Assembly (NCBI GenBank): GCA_947628385.1
Contig: CANQZS010000009.1
Span: forward strand, 1 to 18,118
DNA length: 18,118 nucleotides
Origin: an uncultured Clostridia bacterium
GTDB taxonomy: Bacteria; Bacillota; Clostridia; Oscillospirales; Ruminococcaceae
Direction: 5' to 3'
Made by a program: the position numbers and the translations under genes. The stretch's first letter is position 1. Every line of letters starts with the position of its first letter. The notes under the pieces were generated by a model. It did not search any database and was not told the DNA's origin. It worked only from the letters and a program-made list of their open reading frames with translations. Below are positions 13,688 through 18,118 of the stretch, one piece after another.

Positions 13688-14953
13688 ATGTCAGGAAACG
13701 ATGCAATGAGAAGATGCGGTTTTTGCGGTAAACCGGAGACAAAGGTCCAGAATATTTTTTCTGCGGGAAATTGTAATATCTGTGACGAATGTGTCATTTA
13801 CTGCTATGAGATGCTTACAAAACACAACTTAATTTACGGAAATGTAAAGCCTGTATCTTCTAAAGGTCCATTAAGACAGTTAAAAATAAGAAAACCGGCT
13901 GAAATAAAAAAAGTCCTTGACGAATATGTAATTGGTCAGGACGAAGCAAAAACGGCACTTTCCGTTGCTGTATACAATCACTATAAACGTCTTATGACTC
14001 AGGCTGATACTGACGATGTAGAGCTCCAGAAAAGCAACATTATTCTGGTAGGTCCTACCGGAGTAGGAAAAACTATACTTGCTCAGACTCTTGCCAAAAC
14101 GCTTGATGTGCCTTTTGCCATAGCCGACGCTACTACGCTTACAGAGGCAGGCTATGTAGGCGACGATGTTGAAAACGTCCTTGTAAGATTGCTTCAGGCT
14201 GCTGATTTCAACGTGGAGGAAGCTCAGCGCGGTATTATTTATATAGACGAAATTGATAAAATTGCCAGAAAATCTGAGAATACTTCTATCACGCGTGACG
14301 TAAGCGGTGAGGGCGTTCAACAGGCACTTCTTAAAATTGTTGAGGGAACAGTATCAAACGTTCCTCCTCAGGGCGGAAGAAAGCACCCAAATCAGGAATT
14401 TATCCATATTGATACAAAGAATATCCTCTTTATCTGCGGCGGAGCATTCGATGGTCTGGATAAGGTAATACAAAAGCGTACGGATTCATCATCTCTCGGA
14501 TTCGGTGCGGATATTAAAACGAAATCAGAAAAATCCAAGGGCATATATAAAGAGGTCATTCATCAGGATTTTGTAAAATATGGAATGGTTCCCGAATTTG
14601 TAGGACGAATGCCTGTAATTGCGGTACTTGATGAGCTTGATGAGAATTCTTTGGTAGATATACTTATAAAGCCAAAAAATTCCTTGGTAAAGCAGTATAA
14701 AAAACTATTTGAGCTGGACGGCATTGAATTGGAGTTCGATAATGACGCGCTTCGCGCAATAGCTCAAAAAGCAATAGCTCAGAATACCGGCGCAAGAGGA
14801 CTCAGGTCAATTGTGGAGAAGATACTTCAAAAATATATGTTTGAGCTTCCGTCAAATAACGATGTTTGCGGGATCACTGTTACCAAGGGCAGCGTTGACG
14901 GAGACGAAGAGCCTCTTCTCAAAAAAGGTAAAAAACGTGCTTATAAAAAATAA
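13688..14953 (+). CDS. clpX: ClpXP ATPase subunit ClpX
   Basis: ClpX unfolds tagged substrates and threads them into ClpP. The 421-residue protein begins with the zinc-binding domain (Cys10, Cys13, Cys32, Cys35, with extra cysteines nearby). The AAA+ module shows Walker A GPTGVGKT (122-129), pore loop GYVG (155-158), Walker B IIYIDEID (183-190), the RKH loop (231-233) and sensor-2 GARGLR. The ClpP-docking loop reads LGF (270-272) instead of the E. coli IGF, a conservative change. GGAG at 13675-13678 is nine bases from the ATG. A basic tail (KKGKKRAYKK) ends the protein. It is co-transcribed with clpP and followed by a strong terminator. Confidence 0.97.
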   Translation: MSGNDAMRRCGFCGKPETKVQNIFSAGNCNICDECVIYCYEMLTKHNLIYGNVKPVSSKGPLRQLKIRKPAEIKKVLDEYVIGQDEAKTALSVAVYNHYKRLMTQADTDDVELQKSNIILVGPTGVGKTILAQTLAKTLDVPFAIADATTLTEAGYVGDDVENVLVRLLQAADFNVEEAQRGIIYIDEIDKIARKSENTSITRDVSGEGVQQALLKIVEGTVSNVPPQGGRKHPNQEFIHIDTKNILFICGGAFDGLDKVIQKRTDSSSLGFGADIKTKSEKSKGIYKEVIHQDFVKYGMVPEFVGRMPVIAVLDELDENSLVDILIKPKNSLVKQYKKLFELDGIELEFDNDALRAIAQKAIAQNTGARGLRSIVEKILQKYMFELPSNNDVCGITVTKGSVDGDEEPLLKKGKKRAYKK

Positions 14954-14975
14954 CGGTTTGTTTTATATAAGGATA

Positions 14976-15009
14976 AAAAATACGCTTTTTATTCAAAGAG
15001 CGTATTTTT
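14976..15009 (+). terminator. Intrinsic terminator after clpX
   Basis: AAAAATACGC (14976-14985) pairs with GCGTATTTTT (15000-15009); the inner TTT and AAA can extend the stem. A T-rich 3' arm follows the GC core, and the A-run on the other side would let it act on both strands. It closes the tig-clpP-clpX unit. The remaining AT-rich spacer to 15122 shows no gene or further structure that I can support. Confidence 0.8.
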
Positions 15010-15122
15010 ATTTAATGGGAATATTTCAGAAAAACGTTTTAATATTTGTACCATAGATTTTTAACGGTAATTATTTTATTTAACAGGCTATATAAACTAA
15101 TTTTACTTTCTTAAATTGTTAC

Positions 15123-15151
15123 TTGCAAAATCAGAGATTATAATATATAAT
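15123..15151 (+). promoter_or_regulatory. Promoter of lon
   Basis: TTGCAA (15123-15128) and a perfect TATAAT (15146-15151) are 17 bases apart. A second TATAAT at 15139-15144 has unsuitable spacing. The start would be near 15158, giving a leader of about 44 nt. No CtsR or CIRCE operator is seen here. Confidence 0.7.
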
Positions 15152-15175
15152 ATAAGTGAGCATTATTTTTATCAA

Positions 15176-15190
15176 GGTCGGTCTCCGACC
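15176..15190 (+). promoter_or_regulatory. Small GC-rich hairpin touching the lon Shine-Dalgarno
   Basis: GGTCGG (15176-15181) and CCGACC (15185-15190) form a 6-bp stem with a 3-nt loop. GGGAGG (15191-15196), the lon Shine-Dalgarno, begins at the very next base. A shifted register (CGGTC with GACCG) takes in the first G of that site. It may tune initiation or, as a thermally labile stem, respond to temperature; this is inference. Confidence 0.45.
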
Positions 15191-15201
15191 GGGAGGTTTG
15201 T

Positions 15202-17595
15202 ATGAAAACGAAAATTGAAGATATAACGATGCCTGCGCTTGCAGTACGGGGATTGGTCGTCTTTCCCAATGTAGTCGTCCATTTTGACGTTGCACGCGAA
15301 ATGTCCGAAGCTGCTCTCAGAGCAGCTATGAGTGACAATAAGCTGATATTCCTTACGGCTCAGAAAGATGAGCATGTTGAAGATCCGGATATAAAGGATC
15401 TTTATCAAGTCGGCGTAGTCGCTGAGATAAGACAGCTTCTTAAAGGCTCGGATAATGTACTCAGAGTCCTCGTGGAGGGCAAATACAGAGCTAAGCTGAT
15501 GGATATTTACCAATATGAACCATATCTTATTGCAAGCGTAAGAGAATATCCGGAGATCAAAAAAATACATACTGAGGAAATAGAGATAGAAGCCGTTATG
15601 CGTGCGATAAAACAAGCTTTTTATCAATATTCGTCAATAGTGCCGAGAATGCCTAAAGAGCTTGTTTCATCAATAATGAACGAAAACGATCCTTTTAAGC
15701 TCTTCGATACTCTTGTATTCAATGTTCCTCTTGCAGTCGAGGATAAGGAAATGCTTCTTGAGGAAAGCCATATAATTTCCCGCCTCGGAATGCTTTTGGC
15801 TATGATCTCGCGAGAGGTAGAGGTCCTTGATATAGAACGTCATATACAGGAACGCGTCCGCCAACAGATAGATAATACGCAAAGAGAATACTATCTTAGA
15901 GCGCAGATGAAAGCTATTGCAAATCAGCTCGGTGAGGACGACGATTTTCAAGAGGAAATAGACGAATATTCAGAAAAAATACAGGCTCTGGATATTGATG
16001 AGGAATCACGTGAAAAGCTTTTCAAGGAAGCCGATAAGCTTACTAAAATGCCCTCATCTTCGCAGGACGCTTATGTTATAAGAAATTATCTGGATAATGT
16101 TCTTGAATTGCCATGGAATGTCTCAACAAAGGACAAAAACGATGTTGAGGGCGTTAAAAAGGTTCTTGACAAGGATCATTACGGTCTTGACAAGGTAAAG
16201 GAACGTATTCTTGAAAATATCGCAGTACGTGAACTAAAGCCGGATATAAAGGGACAGATCATCTGCCTTGTAGGACCTCCGGGAGTCGGTAAAACCTCTA
16301 TAGGCAAATCAATTGCAAGAGCTATGGGCAGAAAATATCAAAGGATCTCTCTGGGCGGCGTAAGAGATGAATCCGACATACGCGGACACAGAAAGACCTA
16401 CGTTGGCGCAATGCCCGGACGAATTATAAATGCTCTGAAGCTTGCAGGAAGCAAGAATCCTCTTATACTGCTTGACGAAATAGACAAAATGACTCATGAT
16501 ATGAGAGGAGATCCGTCCTCTGCATTGTTGGAAGTCCTCGATTCAGAACAGAACAGCGCTTTCCGCGATCATTATATAGAAATACCGTTTGATCTCAGCA
16601 ATGTCCTGTTTGTAACTACGGCAAACACCACACAGACTATTGATCCGCCGCTGCTTGACCGAATGGATATTATTGAGATCACCAGCTATACACGCGAGGA
16701 AAAATTCCATATTGCAAAGGAACATCTCGTTCCAAAGCAGCTAAAAGCAAACGGCTTGAAAGCTTCCATGCTGAAAATATGCGACGAAGCGCTGTATATT
16801 CTTATAGACAATTATACAAAGGAAGCCGGCGTAAGAACGCTTGAAAGAAAGATAGCAAGCATATGCCGTAAGGCTGCCAAGCTTATAGTAAGCGGTGAAA
16901 AGAAATCGGTGCGTATAAGCGAAAAAAATATAGAACAGTTTATGGGAGCTAAAAAATATCTTGATGACGATCTTGCAAAGAAAAATGAGATAGGCGTTGT
17001 AAACGGGCTTGCTTGGACCTCTGTAGGCGGCGTTATAATGCCCCTTGAAGCTTCCGTATTCGACGGCAAGGGTAATATCGAAACGACTGGCTCTTTAGGC
17101 GATGTTATGAAAGAAAGCGCAAAGATCGCCGTAAGCTACGTTCGCAGTGTTGCAGACAAATACGGAATTTCCGGTGAATTTTACAAGGAAAAGGATATAC
17201 ACATTCACGCTCCCGAGGGAGCGACTCCCAAGGACGGACCGTCCGCAGGCGTTACAATGACGACAGCTTTGGTTTCCGCACTGGCAAACATTCCGGTCAA
17301 GCATGATGTTGCCATGACGGGGGAGATAACGCTCCACGGAAAGGTTCTTCCGATAGGCGGTCTGCGTGAAAAGACAATGGCTGCTTACAAGGCGGGAATG
17401 AAAACAGTTATCATTCCTGCGGGAAACAAGGGCGACCTTGAGGAAGTTGACAATATTGTAAAGGATAACGTTCAATTTGTTTATGCGGAAAAGATCTCCG
17501 ATGTTCTGGACGTGGCTCTTGAAAAGAAAGAACCGCGCTACATAAAACCAAAACACCGTGATGAAATTCCGGAAAGACCTGTTGTACGTTCATAA
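15202..17595 (+). CDS. lon: ATP-dependent protease Lon (LonA type)
   Basis: Lon degrades damaged and short-lived regulatory proteins in the cytoplasm. The 797-residue protein has the LonA layout: N-terminal substrate-binding domain (about 1-205, starting at LAVRGLVVFPN), coiled-coil and helical linker (about 205-310), AAA+ domain with Walker A GPPGVGKT (358-365) and Walker B LLDEID (423-428), then the peptidase domain with the Ser-Lys dyad Ser681 (PKDGPSAG) and Lys724 (GGLREKTMAA). All catalytic residues are intact. GGGAGG lies five bases before the ATG and abuts a small hairpin. Own promoter and terminator indicate a single-gene transcript, although it sits directly after tig-clpP-clpX. The C-terminal tail of about 25 residues is basic and proline-rich. 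Confidence 0.98.
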   Translation: MKTKIEDITMPALAVRGLVVFPNVVVHFDVAREMSEAALRAAMSDNKLIFLTAQKDEHVEDPDIKDLYQVGVVAEIRQLLKGSDNVLRVLVEGKYRAKLMDIYQYEPYLIASVREYPEIKKIHTEEIEIEAVMRAIKQAFYQYSSIVPRMPKELVSSIMNENDPFKLFDTLVFNVPLAVEDKEMLLEESHIISRLGMLLAMISREVEVLDIERHIQERVRQQIDNTQREYYLRAQMKAIANQLGEDDDFQEEIDEYSEKIQALDIDEESREKLFKEADKLTKMPSSSQDAYVIRNYLDNVLELPWNVSTKDKNDVEGVKKVLDKDHYGLDKVKERILENIAVRELKPDIKGQIICLVGPPGVGKTSIGKSIARAMGRKYQRISLGGVRDESDIRGHRKTYVGAMPGRIINALKLAGSKNPLILLDEIDKMTHDMRGDPSSALLEVLDSEQNSAFRDHYIEIPFDLSNVLFVTTANTTQTIDPPLLDRMDIIEITSYTREEKFHIAKEHLVPKQLKANGLKASMLKICDEALYILIDNYTKEAGVRTLERKIASICRKAAKLIVSGEKKSVRISEKNIEQFMGAKKYLDDDLAKKNEIGVVNGLAWTSVGGVIMPLEASVFDGKGNIETTGSLGDVMKESAKIAVSYVRSVADKYGISGEFYKEKDIHIHAPEGATPKDGPSAGVTMTTALVSALANIPVKHDVAMTGEITLHGKVLPIGGLREKTMAAYKAGMKTVIIPAGNKGDLEEVDNIVKDNVQFVYAEKISDVLDVALEKKEPRYIKPKHRDEIPERPVVRS

Positions 17596-17601
17596 AAAAC
17601 A

Positions 17602-17641
17602 AAGGACTATGTGTTAAAAATGCATAGTCCTTATAATTTTT
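17602..17641 (+). terminator. Intrinsic terminator after lon
   Basis: AAGGACTATG (17602-17611) pairs with CATAGTCCTT (17623-17632) around an 11-nt loop, followed by a T-rich stretch ending in TTTTTT. It begins six bases after the lon stop codon. Confidence 0.85.
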
Positions 17642-17667
17642 TGATATTTGATTTTCAGAACGAATTA

Positions 17668-17696
17668 TTGACATTATGTCTCGCATATGTTATAAT
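17668..17696 (+). promoter_or_regulatory. Consensus promoter of the YitT-family gene
   Basis: TTGACA (17668-17673) and TATAAT (17691-17696) are both perfect and 17 bases apart, with TGT immediately before the -10 as a TGn extension. Transcription should start near 17703, about 35 bases before the ATG. No repressor palindrome is obvious around it. Confidence 0.8.
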
Positions 17697-17737
17697 TTTA
17701 GCGTAAACTGCATTTTATAAAAGGGGCAAATTATAGT

Positions 17738-18118
17738 ATGAAATCGGGAGTCCGCAAAAAAGATCGAATTTTCAAAAAAGATCTTGAGGAATTGAAATTA
17801 GTTAATTTTTTTATTTTAACTGTCGCGGGAATTATAAACGCATTTGGTGTGTCGTTATTTCTGTTTCCGGTAAAATTATACGACAGTGGGATCTCTGGTC
17901 TTTCCATGCTGCTTGATCAGATAACTCCGCTAAATTTTTCCCTTTCGCTGTTCCTGATAATTCTGAATGTACCGATATTTTTATTCGGACTGAAAAAACA
18001 GGGAATTTCGTTTACGGTATATTCGCTGTTTACGGTTTTTATATATTCGGCTGTTTCATTCCTGATAATGCACGTTCTGCCGATAGATGTTGATTTTGTA
18101 TCGCCTTTGGCGGGAACG
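17738..18118 (+). CDS. YitT-family membrane protein (partial, N-terminal part)
   Basis: The frame opens at ATG 17738 and is still open at the right edge after 127 codons. A basic, charged N-terminus (about 1-20) is followed by at least three hydrophobic segments (about 23-45, 67-84 and 91-113). The pattern GIINAFGVSLFLFPVKLYDSGISGLSMLLDQIT matches the YitT/DUF161 integral membrane family, whose members carry a C-terminal DUF2179 domain that would lie beyond the window. The transport or other role of the family is not established. AAGGGG at 17721-17726 is 11 bases from the start, and a perfect consensus promoter precedes it. It is separated from lon by a terminator and so belongs to a new transcription unit. 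Confidence 0.85.
   Translation, partial: MKSGVRKKDRIFKKDLEELKLVNFFILTVAGIINAFGVSLFLFPVKLYDSGISGLSMLLDQITPLNFSLSLFLIILNVPIFLFGLKKQGISFTVYSLFTVFIYSAVSFLIMHVLPIDVDFVSPLAGT

Noticed and set aside
14811..15056. 81-codon plus-strand frame overlapping the clpX end
   Set aside because: It runs through the clpX coding region in another frame and through the terminator; no binding site or recognisable protein.
11600..15201. CtsR or CIRCE operators for tig, clpP, clpX or lon
   Set aside because: I looked for GTCAAA-type direct heptads and CIRCE inverted repeats before these genes and found none convincing. A matrix search could still find degenerate sites.
1..18118. Mobile elements, CRISPR arrays, tRNA or rRNA genes, prophage or defence genes
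   Set aside because: No transposase, integrase, regularly spaced repeat, tRNA-like cloverleaf or rRNA sequence was recognised; all genes are co-oriented and look native in codon use.

Overview
This 18.1 kb window is a dense, entirely plus-strand stretch of a Gram-positive (Firmicutes) chromosome. Moderate AT-richness, an RbgA-type ribosome GTPase, a SpoIVFB-like M50 protease and the TIGR03960 radical SAM / DUF2344 pair suggest an anaerobic clostridial lineage, most likely a Ruminococcus-like Oscillospiraceae. That placement is an inference from gene content and protein style, not from a marker search. I saw no tRNA, rRNA, CRISPR array, insertion sequence or phage gene.

Region by region. (1) 1-2705: the tail of an unidentified gene, then mltG (lytic transglycosylase) and a U32-family tRNA-hydroxylation protein of the TrhP type. 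(2) 2706-3637: a two-gene cassette of a small one-pass membrane protein and an M50 intramembrane protease. A 12-bp hairpin covers the ribosome binding site of the first gene. The second gene has no visible Shine-Dalgarno and begins one base after the first one stops. (3) 3673-6175: a B12-type radical SAM protein and its DUF2344 partner, overlapping by 23 bases. (4) 6208-6787: a promoter, a structured about 160-nt leader, rplS (bL19) and a terminator. (5) 6843-11599: lepB, rbgA, rnhB, yraN, thrC and a metallophosphoesterase, closely packed and often overlapping. (6) 11653-15009: an extended -10 promoter, tig, clpP and clpX, ended by a terminator. (7) 15123-17632: lon with its own promoter and terminator. 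(8) 17668-18118: a near-ideal promoter and the first 127 codons of a YitT-family membrane protein that runs off the window.

The genes are mostly growth housekeeping. They cover ribosome biogenesis and tRNA modification (rplS, rbgA, TrhP-like), envelope work (mltG, lepB, M50), nucleic acid upkeep (rnhB, yraN) and protein quality control (tig-clpP-clpX-lon, the same gene order as in E. coli). The most interesting material is in the RNA leaders. In the tig-clpP gap, a 10-bp hairpin carries a 12-nt loop that is complementary along its whole length to the 12 bases just before the clpP ribosome binding site, a riboswitch-like or pseudoknot-like layout. In front of the M50 cassette, a hairpin that masks the Shine-Dalgarno overlaps a plausible promoter. 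No gap between genes exceeds 300 bases; the largest (14954-15201, 248 nt) holds the clpX terminator, an AT-rich spacer and the lon promoter and leader.
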